From positions 400,926,557 through 400,990,556 of the forward strand of contig CM077115.1 of NCBI GenBank assembly GCA_039619475.1: DNA of 64,000 nt, given 5' to 3'. Position numbers and translations under genes: made by a program. Below, piece by piece: positions 1 to 12,768 of this stretch (the first letter of the stretch is position 1; each line of letters opens with the position of its first letter). The notes under the pieces were generated by a model, which was not told the DNA's origin, made no database searches, and saw only the letters and a program-made list of their open reading frames with translations. This DNA comes from Icerya purchasi. Taxonomy: Eukaryota; Arthropoda; Insecta; Hemiptera; Monophlebidae.

Positions 1-825
1 AAGAGTGTTTGTTAAGGTGAATATCGAGTCCTTTTGCGTGTCTTTTAGCGTGAACTTTGACAACATCAGACACATAATCTATACACAGGTTAAAGTAGTA
101 TACCAGGGTGCCTTGGTTATCATCCTTATTCTGGGAAGTTTGTATTATTTTCAAGTTTGACGGTTTAGCGCAACCCCAAAGTTGAACCACGTACGTCCAG
201 ATAGGTTTTAGAATTGTTGTATGTATTAGATGTTTATTATTCGTTGTCAGTACATTGTTTCTCCATATCAGCCAATTTTCTTGTATACATTTACCACGTC
301 AATCGGCTGTCTAAGTACAAACATAAATACCTGACGGTTGTTCGCACAGGTAGATATCTGTATGTTATTGATCCTGACGAGTGGAACTTCAAATTTTCAG
401 TTTGTAAAATGGATATTCACCGATTTACTCTCGTTTATTCCGATTTTCCAATTTTTTAAACCAATGTTTCCGCCTTTGTAAGAGCCATTTGTAGATTATT
501 GCTAGCTATCTTCGAATCTTCATTTGATGAAAAAAGTGCCGTGTTGTCCGCGAATGTAGCCATCTGTACATTCAAAATCTGCTGTGTATTACAGCGTGGA
601 GACCAACGCAGAACCCTTGGGAACGCCTGCTAAAACAGGATATATTTCTGAGTAGGTATGTTCGTAACGCACTTGAAAATGTCGATCGTCAAGATACGAC
701 TTTAGCAGCAGGTGTAAAGATTACTCGGTAACAAATATTTTAATCCATCGTGCCAAACTTTATCAAAAGCTTGTTGAACTTCGAGAAATGTCGCGTTACA
801 TATCGTTTTTTGGGAGTCACAAATA
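1..825 (-). pseudogene. Jockey-type non-LTR retrotransposon RT, decayed, cut by window edge
   Basis: Remnant of the ORF2 reverse transcriptase of a Jockey-type element, which in a live copy makes cDNA from element RNA at a nicked target site. Reading the minus strand from about 820 down, RT motif A is visible as VQQAFDKVWHDGL (about 747-790). It is followed by a degraded GVP-G motif B region (about 620) and motif C as ATFADNTALFSS (about 530-557). The second catalytic aspartate of FADD is asparagine here (543-554), which should abolish polymerase activity. Further on, with frame changes, come WTYVVQLWGCAKPSN (about 150-215) and an APWYTT-like stretch, the usual thumb region of this clade. Several frameshifts and stops interrupt it. 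The thumb resembles the element at 39.2 kb (IQLWGCAK), so the two may be related families. The 3' end lies left of position 1. Confidence 0.8.
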
Positions 826-839
826 AAGTGGGTAAAACG

Positions 840-2240
840 GAAAAGCGAAGAAGGGAGCAAACTGTGCACAAAACGAAGGAGCGATCAATCGCTGAGAGAT
901 TAGAGTGATCCATAGAATGAAAGCCATAGCCTATAGTTATTTAACTATTTACTCTATTAACAAGTAGTAATGAAAAACTTCAAAGTTCAGAAAAACTAAA
1001 AAAGACAGCCAACACTGCTGCAGCATATTTCATTAGGATGCAGCATTTCGTTAGGGTAGAGTCTGCTTCGAATTCCGCTGCCGTACACTGAAAGCTTAAG
1101 GGGTTATCATTGCACACTCTCGGTTAATGTCCGAAAAAAGTGAACAAAAAAATTTTTGCATTTTTTGATCGTTTAAACTAGTTTACTGTAGAAAGGTTCT
1201 TCTTGCATTGCTACCGTTAGTCATTTATAAAAAAAAACAAGTTTTTTTTTCTTCTTTTTTTTTCTCTAAAAAAACAAAACAGTTTGGGTACAGTCTCTTA
1301 CAAAGTTTTGATTGATGCAGTATTTGTTTTCTGCTTATTACTGCTCTGTGTCGATTGTATCGGAAAAAATAAAATGAAATCAAATAAAATGTTTCCACCT
1401 TTAAAAGAATTTCCGAGATGTTATATTAAGAAGCGTTACTAACACACAGAAAATAATCATTGTATGTGCAAGTTATTTATTATACATTTATTCCATTTAA
1501 ATTTACGACGGTTGCCTTGCTATCTCCGAGTGTTCACTCAGAATTCATTTTATTTTCAATTTCCCACTGTATCGGTGAGCGGTCGCATGAATCTAAAAAT
1601 ATTTCACTCAGGTGTACAAAATTTTCAACTTATCGAACAATTTAATTTGAAATTACGTTTACTTATTACTCGAATTCCCATGTAAATATAAATTAGTGTT
1701 AATTTTTATGGCGTAGTAAAACCGAAAGAAAATGAAATATAAAGTTATTTTACGGCGTTACGGGAGTTTTTATTTTAAAACAGTTTCATTTTTCTATGTT
1801 AGTAAGAGGCAGAAGTGGTGGGGTCACCGTACTGTTTAAGTCAATTTTTTCCTTACGATAGGTTACGATGTCGATAGTTAATTTCAGCATACATAAACTC
1901 GCACTTTTATCAATTTACAAAAAATGTCTTCCATTTTTTGCTGTAATTTATTTACATTCTAGCTAGTTTTTAAAATCTATTAATACGTACGATCCTACAT
2001 TTATTATTTATAAAAAGTTTTATTTGTACAGGAAATTAAATTATCCAAATTAACAGTTGTAAACGAAATTTTTCTATATCAACGGTAAATAACGGAACAC
2101 CGGTGCGTAAAATTTCTAAAATTTACCTGTAATCTATAATTTAAATATAAAATACAAGCCGCCTTCGTACCGTAATAACCTTAATATATGTATTATGCGC
2201 ATATTTTCGAATATTATTATTTTTCTTTCCACCTCTGCTC
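840..2240. other. AT-rich stretch without a recognisable gene
   Basis: No domain-bearing frame is visible on either strand. It contains a T-rich tract near 1240-1270 and short A/T runs only. Short open frames at 1460-1685 have no recognisable motif and look like chance. Confidence 0.5.
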
Positions 2241-3640
2241 TTGACTAAATCTGCTTTTCTCTCACAGAATGAAGAGGCGACATTCTCCTCATCATTTCCC
2301 TTTACACATCCATTATCTATTTTAAATTTGATTACTGCTCCTTTGTCTATAGTTTTGCCTCCAAATCCCTTCTTTCTAAATTCAGAATTCTTGCCTTCGT
2401 CTCTGCCTTGGTGCTCTAAAGTCTTCTCCGATACCAGCAATTCTTGCTGAATTGAATACGCCACCACTTTTGAACTATCGTTTTCTTTCCAAGCCTGTCA
2501 ACAACTAATGTTATCCTTTTCTACCTCACTATTTTGCAAAATTGGCGATTTATTACTCTTAAGAAAATCCCTAGGCTCTGGTCTCGTTGCATCTAAGCTC
2601 TTTCACACCTTATATAACTTCGAACAACCTTCCTTATTTCTCTTTTAGTTTTTCTGAGCTATTTTCTCAAAATGTCCTACGTCTCTTTTGCCTCTAAGTC
2701 CCATCCTAATTCACTAGTTTTACAAGAATTTCTTAATGCCTTTAATTCCCTTTTTCTCTCTCATAGAACCATCTTTACGGATGGCATCTTTACTGCTGAA
2801 CTAATGGCCACCCTGCGTGCCATTGTTCATATTTCCTCACAACGCTCTGTTCCCAATTACTTGATTGTCTTTGACTCCAATGTGCTCTTCAAGCCATTTT
2901 TTCGCATATTCCTGCTCACTCTCCTGCGACTTTGTCACTCTTCGCATACGTTCCCTTATTAAATCATTGCATTCGTATCGATCTGCTCTGGAACTCCCTA
3001 GTCACAAGCGCTATAAAGGTAAAGAATTGGCAGATTCCTTGGCTCAGGTTGCTGCATTCTCCCGCCTTTATTTTGCTAAAATTCTTGCTTCTAACCTGCT
3101 TCCTCTTTGTAAAATTTTCCATTCTAGACTCTGGTCAGATATTTGTGTTCCCTCCTTTTCCAACAAAAACATTTTCATTACCTGTCCATTCAGCTAAATC
3201 CTCCTGCTTACCCTTGGTTTTACGATTTTCCTTCACTTGGTCGTTCCGTTGTTGCGTCTATGGTTCGTTTGCGCCTTAAGCACAGTCTTCTACCTTCTTC
3301 ACGTTTTCGTTTTCTTTCGACTTCCTCCCCAAATTGTTCTCTTCGTCCTAATTATGGGACGATTTGTGATCCTAACTATTTATCTTGTTTGAATGTTCAT
3401 CCATCTCGACAGAACGTACAATCCTTTATTCTAGTTTACTATCCCTCGAGCTTTCTATTCCTTATTGCGCCCCTTATATCTTGTTATTTCCTTCGTTGTT
3501 GAATGTTTCACTTTTTCTACATTCATTCGGTCAATCTGGTACGGCAGTGTTCGCTTGTAGTTTCATGTGCATGTATAGTGTAATGGTGCGCATATGATGA
3601 AACAATAATGATGATGTTGACATGTACACATATGTGACCA
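2240..3640 (+). pseudogene. Family T non-LTR retrotransposon: RNase H and C-terminal domain, decayed
   Basis: Decayed 3' half of an RNase H-bearing (I/LOA-like) non-LTR ORF2; the coding strand is strikingly pyrimidine-rich. From 2660 the RNase H domain is visible: TIFTDG (about 2769-2786) followed, after an apparent internal deletion, by FTAELMATLRAI, then LIVFDSN, then a frame change to LELPSHKRYKGKELADSLA (about 2988-3050), matching the RNase H W-P-x-H..N-E-x-A-D motif with the tryptophan lost. The C-terminal domain follows: a YPWFYDFPSLGRSVVASMVR segment (about 3210-3270), RLRLKHSLLPSSRFRF, then ICDPNY with a frameshift into FECSSISTERTILYSSLL (about 3365-3450). The same C-terminal signature recurs at 22.2, 54.6, 56.9 and 58.5 kb. 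No poly(A) tail was seen here, and the boundaries are approximate. 2240-2650 is pyrimidine-rich and probably belongs to the same copy, but I cannot assign a domain to it. Confidence 0.72.
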
Positions 3641-4850
3641 TGCTTGTGCATACGTATACACTTTCTAATACAATGAAACAATATTTACTTCCCAATAATT
3701 ACCAATCATAACGTATTTGATGTAGCCCTGCTAATATATAGCTGTTTAGTGTGAATTAAAATTAGAAAATCAAACTGATTGTAGGTATTCAGATGTTGAC
3801 GAGTCGCTCATGTCTGCTGGTATAAACGATTAATGTGTGACAACATACACATATCAAACTAATTTTGACCGTTCACATTATAACTACCTTGGAATGAGAA
3901 TAATAAGTGCAGTGTATAGTTTAACTACCAAGTAGTATTCATATGCCCCTCACCCGAGTTTTATTACTTGACAGACGTAATCATACTCCCAGAAATTCTA
4001 TAATACACATCTTCTCAACCAATAAACATCACCATCATCTCAATAACTCACTGAAGCCGCTGCACCGCCAATAAATTAAAGAAATAAACATAATTTCTAA
4101 TACAAAAATTTTATTACATAGTAAAATTAAAAATACATAATGTCTAAATTACACTTAATAATAGTATATATAGCTTCATGTAATCATACAATACACATAT
4201 TTTTATCTAATATACGTACTCTTAGTTCGGCTAAAACAACATTATTCACAATTTATTATACATAGAGTTTCCAAAAGCTAATGTGTCTATATTATTACTA
4301 CATATTATTCTTTTATCATCATTACTAGTTAATATGCTCCAGGGTATACAGTATACATATGTTTACGACTTTGAATATTGCAATACGCCTTATAATTATC
4401 GCTTAATTTATAATATATGAAATTAAGTTCTTTCTTAATTATAGAAGACTGTATTACATTTTTAAATTTCTTCTTGTTATGTACAATACTTATAGAATAC
4501 ATTTTTGGGCGAAATCCAACAAATTCACTAATTGTAGTGTCATTTAGTTCATCCTTAAATACACCAAGCTTCTTTCTATTTTCTAAAGGAATAACATGGA
4601 TGACTTTTTGGATAATCACTTGTATCAAAATATTAAGCATTAAATATTTTTATAAAAATCGAACATTTTAAGTTCATAAATAAGTGAATCAGTGCCACAA
4701 TATAGCAGATTAAAATATTCTTATACATCTTACACATTACATTGTAATGAAAATTAAACATTTTCAATTTGCTAATATCTAAAATAGATATACCAATATA
4801 ATTTGGCTTATTAAATTTAATTGTTTTAAAGGAGCAATCGAAAGATGAGA
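3640..4850. other. AT-rich intergenic DNA
   Basis: Nothing recognisable on either strand. Short frames such as the minus-strand 4329-4640 frame are composed of AT-rich codons and carry no motif. Confidence 0.5.
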
Positions 4851-5110
4851 TTCCTGATAGGTAACCTTCTAGAGTAGATAAGGAATCGTGCAACTGACGA
4901 CGATCGTTTAGAATATTAGGACCGGTGGAACAAAGAAGGATGTTACCGGCGAAGAATAGGAAGCGGGAAAGGAAAGAAAAATTAAACGAATAGTAAAGGC
5001 GATAGGACCAAGACAGAAATCCGACAGATAACCACGGGAAACCGTCCGTATAGCTGAGAGGGAGGATGAAATTAGATAAATGGTTTTTGGAAAAGATTCG
5101 CCAATGCAAC
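4850..5110 (-). pseudogene. Probable family T C-terminal fragment
   Basis: On the minus strand this segment is pyrimidine-rich and aligns by eye at the nucleotide level with the C-terminal domain of the 3.2 kb copy. A CC-TGGTT block (about 5033-5040) is followed by GATTT, TTGGTC and TTCGTTT at matching spacing, then CTTTGTTC and TCCTAAT. Translation is frame-shifted, so only fragments such as GFPWLS are readable. No polymerase or RNase H motif is present. An unrelated pyrimidine-rich segment cannot be excluded. Confidence 0.42.
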
Positions 5111-8100
5111 GGAAAGGTGAGAAGGTGGATTAGTGGAGACAGAATTTTATTTGAAAGAGTCGGAAAATGAATGCTACCAAAGGAGAATGCGAATTTCTTT
5201 CGGGCTAACGGACAGCGCGATCAGGATTATTATCGAGAGTTTTTCGCTCTTTGGATAATACACGAAAAACTGTTATTTGTTTTGGTTTTGTGTCGTTCCC
5301 GAACGGGCGTTTTATTTTTCATTCTGCCCCCGTAATTTGTCGGAAAGAAAAAGCTCATCGTACGTTCAGACACGTACGAATATGTTTTAAACTTGTCCGC
5401 CGATGGTCACATCCAGTTGGCAGCACAATAGCAAGCGAACTTCGTTTCAATAATTTTCCGTTTACACAAAACAGGCATAACGATGGCGATCGGAATTTAT
5501 TTAAGCTTATTCTTAACGAAAGAATGTACGACAGAGCTGGAAGCGTAGGGGTTTTCAAGTTAGCCGCACGCACGCCGAAATTCAGGTAAATGTCAAAAAC
5601 ATTATAACGATATGCGTTCGAGCCTCTAATCGGATATCGGACAAACCGAGACTGTAAACAGTGCCGTCGCCGCGAGCATCTGTATGCGAGAATTTAAGCG
5701 GGTCAGACGCGCGTGTTGGTAAAACGGATTTTTAAAAATTCATCAGCGCCGTCAGACTTACGTTGAAAAAACTAACGAAAAAAGAGGGCAGCAAAGTGGA
5801 AACGCAAAATATTCCAAAGAAAATAAGCAAACGGATTTGGAAATCCAAATAATAACGCGGGCACGTTTGCGAAAGGTTGCGCGCGTTCGACAAGCGTGCA
5901 AAGTTGGAGGAAAAAATCGGACCTATCAGATACGACGCGACACATTTAAAACGGTAAACGTTTACGTTAAGCTGAGGATTTCGTGGGGCCATCGCGATGG
6001 AAGGACGCATCCAATTTTAGCCTAAAAATTAGCCGGCCGTTGGATAAAATTTATTTTTTATTATATCAGCGCCGAACGTGTAACATCGTAATTTGTTTAA
6101 CCGGTAACAAGCGAGCGCGAAATCTCACATATCCCTGCTGGTACCTACCATTTTTTCAGGAAAAACCCAACGGTGCTAGAAGATTTTTCGCAGCTGGGGA
6201 CAGTCTTCTTACTATACTGGTTTCCCGCGCGAGAGGGTATTAAAATATTCCGATCAAGTTTTCCTCTTTAACCGACACCGGTATGGTAAAACTGTTCTAG
6301 TGTAAGAACATCGTGGTTGTAGTACAACATTTACTTGTTGGAAACTTCCCCCTTCCACCCGCCACCCGCTAACTGCTGTAATCTGAGAACGGGGACTGCT
6401 CTTTAAAATTAAAACTGTTTTTTACAAGTATTCGACTGCTAATAGGCTTTAAACAAGTGAATGTCATTAGAAATTTTCTCTCATGACGTTTATCCGCAAT
6501 TTTTTGAGAATAATGTGTATACATATTAATGTCGATGCCATTCTTTCGACCGAGGTAATCGGAAAATTTCGTGACAGAAAACATGTTTCTATATCGTTCC
6601 TGAGCCAGAGCTACTAAAAAGATGCCTTAACGAAAAAAAATTGTCCAATGTGTAACGTTCTTGCATCACGCTTCGATTATATCAATTAGTGACACAGCCA
6701 ACTGAATACGGCTAACCAACTCTTCTGTAAGAATTACTGTTGGCCAGTATGGACGGTTCAAGAAGTATCCCAATGGCGCAAAGTCCAAATAATTGCGATA
6801 TCTGTGTGTGTGTGTGTGTGTTGTGGACGCAGGTTCGTAATTAAAATAAAAAGTTACATTCCTTTAAATGTTGATACGTTTCTCTAAAGCTTGAAAACTA
6901 CTATACCGATTTTAATATACTTTTCACTGACACCTTCAAATGTTCCAAAGGGAATGTTTTTTTTCTCTTTTTGTTTTGGACGAAACCATTTGCTATATAA
7001 GCAGCGTGTTTCATTATTTTAAACTGAAGCCGAACGAACAGGTAGGAGAAAATTTAATGTCTAAGAAGTTTAAGGTATGAAAAGTTTTTTAATTAATCGA
7101 ACAGCTGCGAATACAGAACAGTTTTAATTGCTCTCCATTTAAAATGGAAATTTCGATACTCGTTTTAAAAAAATACCGAAAGCATAAAATGACTAAAAAG
7201 AAAGTAGCCCTTACTTAAAGCGAATTAATAAGGGAAATTATTGATTATCGCAAATTATAAAGAGCGACTGTCAATTTCGCATTTTATTATTTATCCGCAA
7301 AAGGCGATCGTCAAGCAAACGGATGGACACTTGAGTCTTAAAATTCATACGAATACCGAAAAAAAATGTTGAACCCTAAATGCGAAAATATTATTCGTGA
7401 CAATTTTTTCCTTTTTTATTTCATTTTCTTTCCTGTGCGTGTCATAAATTCCGGCTTATGAATCGGGAAGGGAGGAAGAATTGCTGCCTACTTCGTCCGG
7501 TTCAAGAATTACAAAAAAAAAAAAACCCTTAATTTAATTAACTTTTCTTGACCCTTATTAAAAAATTACTTAAAATAAGACTTCTCTACCTTCTTGCTAA
7601 ACTATTTTCGCACTACCAAAACAATAAATACTAAATGAAGATGCAACGCACTTTTCATTCAACGATCGTAATTTATTGTCTTCCCGCTCATTCCATTATC
7701 AAAATCAATTGTAAACGGTCTCCGTGCATCCCTGGAGGCTTGGTACTTAAATTGTGACACAATATATTCACTTTAATACGCACTCCGACAAAAAAAAAAA
7801 AAAAAAAAAAGGAAATAACGTTAGTTTATAGACCTGATTAATCTCGTTCATTTTTTAATTACCGATAAAAAATAAAAAAAAAAAGAAGAAAGAAAGAAAT
7901 AACGCTAGTCCCGATTTTAGTCGAGTTAATTTTTAATTTTTTTAATTTTTTCGTATAATAAATTGTGTCACGTCAGTCATGTACCTACCTGCACACGCCT
8001 ATAAAAAATTACTGTGAGAAAAGAATTCTCGATTAAATTTTTATGCGGTGATCAAATATTTCAAATAGTACAAAGACGAAGAAATGGTAGCTCAGATGTA

Positions 8101-8895
8101 CGAAAGAAAAAAACAGAATATAGCAAGCAACAAAGAGGAGCCCGAAGTCAGTTGGTACAAAAAAACAAAACATGATTAGCATCATTTTGAAAGGGACTGA
8201 TCAAAGGCAACGCGAGGAGGAAGCCAAAAAACGATTAATTAAGCCACATCAATTTGCAAAAAACCGCAATTAGAAAGAAAAAAAAATGGTTCGAATTCCG
8301 CTACTGCTTTTTTGATAATTTAAAAAAAAAAAAAAAAAAGTGATATAAGCAGTAATATAATAAATAATAATCTACACTGACTTCTAGAGCTGTCACGGAG
8401 AAAAAAGAGAAAAAGAAGTATTTTCTTTATACACGTTCGAAAGTGCAGGTCTGAAAGAAATTTGTTATTCTTCTTTCACGTACACGTATTATAAACTTTT
8501 TAGCCCTAAACATTTTATTTTCGACGAAAAATCGTTTATTTTTTAATTGGGAATCTTATAAATACAATGGAAAAGATTATTCGCGGGTCGAAAGAGCGTC
8601 GTCGAAAGAAAACAAGAATACTCGAAATAAATCGAACCTGAGCCGTAGGGACATTTGAAAAATACGAGATTAATTAGGCAGGCGCAGACTTCGTCGATGA
8701 ACAGAACGTTTACTAATGAAGCCGATCCAACTTGCCCATTAGAACGATGACCGATCCGAAGAAAGAATGTATGTCTAAAGAGAGAATTAATCCTCGGCAT
8801 AATATACAATTACATTGATGATGGTCAGTGGAATTCTTTAGCCCGAAGAAGAAATAAATTATCGTAACATCGATTAAAAGAAGCATTGTTATGAC
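5110..8895. other. No recognisable gene; short frames, one (TG)n tract and A-runs
   Basis: A 112-codon plus-strand frame (5251-5589) and a slightly less AT-rich stretch (5130-6250) show no domain, signal peptide or repeat I can recognise, and no convincing splice structure. 7780-7960 is A-rich with two imperfect copies of an AAATAACG(T/C)TAGT block (about 7812 and 7898). Poly(A) runs at about 7792-7811 and 8321-8339 could be retroposon tails, but no body could be assigned to them. Confidence 0.45.
6802..6822. repeat. (TG)n microsatellite
   Basis: About ten TG units in a row, flanked by unremarkable AT-rich DNA. Confidence 0.9.
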
Positions 8896-8906
8896 AAACA
8901 ATAGAG
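8896..8906. repeat. Putative left target-site duplication of hairpin element
   Basis: The 11-mer aaacaatagag occurs here and again at 9348-9358, on either side of the hairpin. This fits a target-site duplication, although the left hairpin arm only starts about 40 bases further in. Confidence 0.5.
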
Positions 8907-9347
8907 CTCACTGTATTTGTTGTTTATACACATTGTTAACAATATAATTTTGATAAAAAATAAATTTCAACACTTATTAACAATTACATATAATTTTTAA
9001 ATCCCCGACGCGTTTCGAAGCAAACACATCATGTTCACGGGAGTAATTATAATATAAATAATGAAGAACGATAATTACATTTTAAAAATAACAGAAAAAG
9101 GTCGATATTAAAGTCGATATTGAATAAATACAAAATATAATTTTTCACTTTTAAATTATATATTTCGTATTTATTCAATATCGACTTTAATATCGACCTT
9201 TTTCTATTATTTTTTAAATGCAATTATCGTTCTTCATTATTTATATTATAATTACTCCCGTGAACATGAAGTGTTTCTTTCGAAACGCGTCGGGGATTTA
9301 AAAATTATATATAATTGTTAATAAGTGTTGAAATTTATTTTTTATCA
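8907..9347. mobile_element. Fold-back (hairpin) element with ~195-bp arms
   Basis: Two near-identical arms in inverted orientation, about 8949-9141 and 9151-9347, are separated by only about 10 bases. The whole segment can fold into one long hairpin. Arm identity is very high, with a few substitutions and one- to four-base gaps. Each arm carries the motif CGAAACGCGTCGGGG, on the minus strand near 9004-9018 and on the plus strand near 9281-9295. It encodes no protein. It resembles a non-autonomous fold-back element or a palindrome made by replication or repair from a single repeat. The outer 40 bases on the left are not matched on the right, which is unusual for a simple terminal-inverted-repeat transposon. 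Confidence 0.75.
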
Positions 9348-9358
9348 AAACAATAGAG
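9348..9358. repeat. Putative right target-site duplication of hairpin element
   Basis: Second copy of aaacaatagag. It abuts the end of the right arm directly (arm ends ...tttttatc). Confidence 0.5.
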
Positions 9359-11572
9359 TTTGTGAAATAAATCACCGTTTTCTCGCTGTATTTTCTAATA
9401 ATCGTATAAATGGTTATTGATGTACCTGTTTTTTTCCCTTAGTTAAATAAAAAAACGTATCCAGTGACGTTAATTAAAAACCGGGAAGCAACCTGCCAGC
9501 TCAAGATCGATAAAAGTAATATAAAGATGATCTCGACAGCAATATAGGTACCCGCATAACTGCTCACTCTACCTATGAAAATGAGAAAAGATTAAAAATC
9601 GAACTAACTGTGAGGATAAAGTGTTATTAGCTTTTGTAACGATTGATAAATATTTTCGTCGAAGCTCTAGATAGTAATTTGTTATACGAGATGTACTGAA
9701 AGTTATAGAAATAATAAATATTAATATTGACAGATTATCTTGCAGTACTTGTGATTAAAAAGCAAATGATCGCATTAGAAAACGATTTGCAAAACGCTAA
9801 GCAAACAAAATATCGCGTTTTCGTTTAATCGTATCCCCGGCCCACAAAAACGAGCTTGTGGATACATTGACGGCTGGTAGTAATACAAATGAAGAATGTA
9901 GAAAGATGAATTAAGCACAGTCAGGGAGAACGATTTTTTATGATTTGGGAAATCCAAACGGACTATCATATTGTAAAAATGTTTAGAATGAGAGTTTATC
10001 ATTTTCGGCCTTCACACAAGACGTTCAGCGTACTTTAAGATCAAGAGCTGGGACAGAAGACCACTTTAGATACGGTACAATGCAAGAAATGTGATATACC
10101 GAGTGAAAAAAAAACTAGTAAGCGCATTTGCAGACGAGGATTACGCTGACAAATTTTTCCAACGTAGCTGCTGGCTGACCCTAATTCAGTAGCCGTCGGA
10201 AGCTCTATATGGATTTATTAAAGATTCTTCTAAATTTTCTACTTAAATGGGCCGTCGATATTGTTTTTCTTGTTCATGTCACTTTTTAGATTTATTGTTG
10301 CCGCTTTTGCATTAGCAAAATAAAAGAACTAAGCTGGCCAAGTGGGGAAAGAGATGGGGCAGAAAGAAATACAGAAAGATCGGTTTCGACCTCTCGTGCG
10401 TTTATTTATCTCCGTCGTGTTTACGGTGAGTGTTAAACTTTATTTCTTTGCGAGGAATTTGTAAAAATTCGACATAGCTTTTAAAACTGAACAGTATTTA
10501 ATATGTGTCTAAGTTTATGCGCGTCTTAAACTATTAATATGGATGACAGACCGAGCTAAGAATTAGACCAGATTAATGAAACCAAAACAGTACATATATT
10601 TATTAGACGTGTAATTATTCTCATTTGGAATTTCGACTTTTTTAGTTATTCGATAACGGTTGCATAAGAATATAGTCGAAGGTTTCCATTACGATTCAAA
10701 CCACGTATATTAGGAAGAGATCTTTCCGATTCAATATTAAAAGAGCGGATATTCGGTATTTCTGAAATTTTATAGCGCATTGACTGACATTTTGGTAGTT
10801 CAGAATAAGATGATTTGAATCTGGAATTAAATGCTGATACGGAAGAATCTGAAGAAGAGATGGCGAGCTTTACTACCACTGATCATCGGGTTTCGAATGA
10901 ATTACAACGAATGGCTGCGTTGGCTGGGAAAGATAAAAAAAAAAAATAAATAAACTTAAAGTTTGCTATAATCGCATATACTGGTTGGAAAGCATAGTGT
11001 TCTGAGATATTACGCAGGACAGTTTGCAATCGGGACAAATTGTTGATCCGAAAACGATAAGGGGAAGTGTTTCTCGGGAGTTCCGAGGAAAGTACGTCTG
11101 CGCAAAATCATATATTTCATCTGTTGCTGTAACGTTCAGTATGTCTTATGACTGATTTTATTTATACTTTTAAAATTCATTCCATATTTGGACGCTATTT
11201 TCTGCACTCGTTAGAAACTTTTGTAATTAAATCGAAACATCTTACAGATCTTCTATAGTTAAATTTTCATTTCAAAAAATTTTCGTATGCAAACATTACG
11301 GATTATTTGTATAAAATATTTAACACAAAATATAAATGACGCATTAAGACTTTAAAAACTTTTTGTTATAAAGATTTTATTCGCCAAATATCGATGTAAT
11401 TGTATAAATCGTGCGATAAAAAGTTTAAATAATCATTAAAACTTTTTTTTTTTTCAAAAAAAATACACAAAGGCCATGTCCAAGGATTTTTTTTCTTCAT
11501 AGAACACACTTACAATTAGTTACGAAAATCGATGATATCGGATGTAATTTTAATGAAATACGCTTACGTCAG
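9359..11572. other. AT-rich DNA without recognisable gene
   Basis: Only short motif-free frames are present, such as minus-strand 9775-10002 and 10646-10879. No repeat family found elsewhere in the window recurs here. Confidence 0.5.
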
Positions 11573-12475
11573 TTTTTTTTGTTTTTTTTTGGCCTGGACT
11601 AAATTATAACGTCCTTCTGGCTAATAAATCCCCGCAATCGACAACAACACCCAAACAACATAAAATGAAAAATTTGAAAAAAATCATAATAACCAGTAAA
11701 TTAAAGAATAGAATAAAAGAAAACTAGCTCCTTACATAAACAAAATAAACTCCAATGAATAAGCGAAATCAAAAAAAAAAAAAAATTAAAATCAAATAAC
11801 AAGAAAAAATAAAATCTTATCACTAGAACAAAGAAGATAAAAAATACACAATGGAGGATAAATACCGCAGGACATCAGGTCTTTAAAAAACACAAGTCTC
11901 TTGTTGTCAAACTGGACGCAATTAAATAAAAGGTGGTTAATATCTTCTCTAAAATTTTGTCGACAATAGGTATTACAACCCGTGCAGTGCCCTGTGTTTG
12001 AAAAGTTTAAACCCAATCGGCAATGGCCGGAGCGGAGCCTACACACAACGGTCACAAACCTACGGGTCAAACTAATTGGGACACAAATATGGTAAAGCCA
12101 AGGTGTGGACGGCAATGAAAATAGTTACCAGGCCCTTGTTCACTGCAAATAAGACTCACCCAATCCGCATGATTATCTCTTTTAGCTTTGTCTGGGAGAT
12201 CGAAGGATGGGATGAATGGAAACTTAATACCTGATCTAACACCTTCTTTTGCAATTGCATCAACTCGGTCATTAAGTAATACCCCACAGTGACCTGGAAT
12301 CCAGCAAAATTTAATGAATCCTCCCAGTTCTGAAATATTAAAATACTTTGCCTTAATTTGGATGGCAATTATATTCAAAATATTACTGCTCTAAAGCGAC
12401 AAGAGAGGACTAAGGCTGTCCGAATTCTGGCTTTTAAAGGTGTTAATATTAATGTCCAATTTGATAAGGTTAAGG
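11573..12475 (-). pseudogene. RNase H-bearing non-LTR retrotransposon 3' end, decayed
   Basis: 5'-truncated minus-strand copy of an I/LOA-type ORF2. Reading from about 12475 down, a disrupted RNase H domain shows NSDSLSPLLSL, then an in-frame stop, then NIIAIQIKAKYF and the diagnostic FCWIPGHCGVLLNDRVDAIA (about 12225-12310). A C-terminal domain in another frame reads RRFVTVVCRLRSGHCRLGL and then a zinc-knuckle-like CTGC...H-x4-C, ending INHLLFNC (about 11925-11985). This domain normally follows RNase H in these elements and is thought to bind nucleic acid. The copy ends in AGTCCAGGCC followed by A-runs (T-runs at 11573-11590 on the plus strand). At least one frameshift and one stop make it dead. 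No target-site duplication was found. It is distinct from family T, with a different knuckle spacing and no strong pyrimidine bias. Confidence 0.82.
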
Positions 12476-12532
12476 TCATATTTTAAATTAAAATAATTGG
12501 AGAGAAAAGATGGCACAAGAGCTGGACTGTAA

Positions 12533-12768
12533 GCCCGGAAAAAAAAAAAAAAAAAATTCCAAAATTTCGAGCATTTAGCGCCCCGAGGGTATAATTTTAA
12601 AGCTGGAAACCCAGAAGTTGCATAATATTGTATTGTCATCTCTAACGAGCATTTCTGCAAAAGAACACTTTTTTAATTCATCGGGAAGTAGGTGAAAGAT
12701 CTTTCGCAGAGTTCCCCCCAGATAGACAGAATGACAAACCGAGTTAAATAAAAGGCTATAAAAATTAC
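12533..12768 (-). repeat. Dispersed repeat, copy 1 (shared with 27.65-27.93 kb)
   Basis: About 235 bp that align, with roughly one difference in seven or eight bases, to 27671-27931. The match runs from cccggaaaaaa through ttgcataatattgta to gttaaataaaaggctata. On the minus strand both copies keep the same short reading frame, with FHLLPDELKKC and DDNTILCN here; this copy hits a stop near the frame end. The repeat abuts the 5' end of the non-LTR remnant at 11.6-12.5 kb. The family is unknown to me. Confidence 0.75.

Noticed and set aside
5251..5589. 112-codon plus-strand frame
   Set aside because: No recognisable domain, and an overlapping minus-strand frame of similar length exists; probably chance in a slightly GC-richer patch.
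8280..8310. tRNA-like ggttcgaattcc box
   Set aside because: No acceptor stem, D-arm or anticodon arm can be drawn around it; flanks are A-runs.
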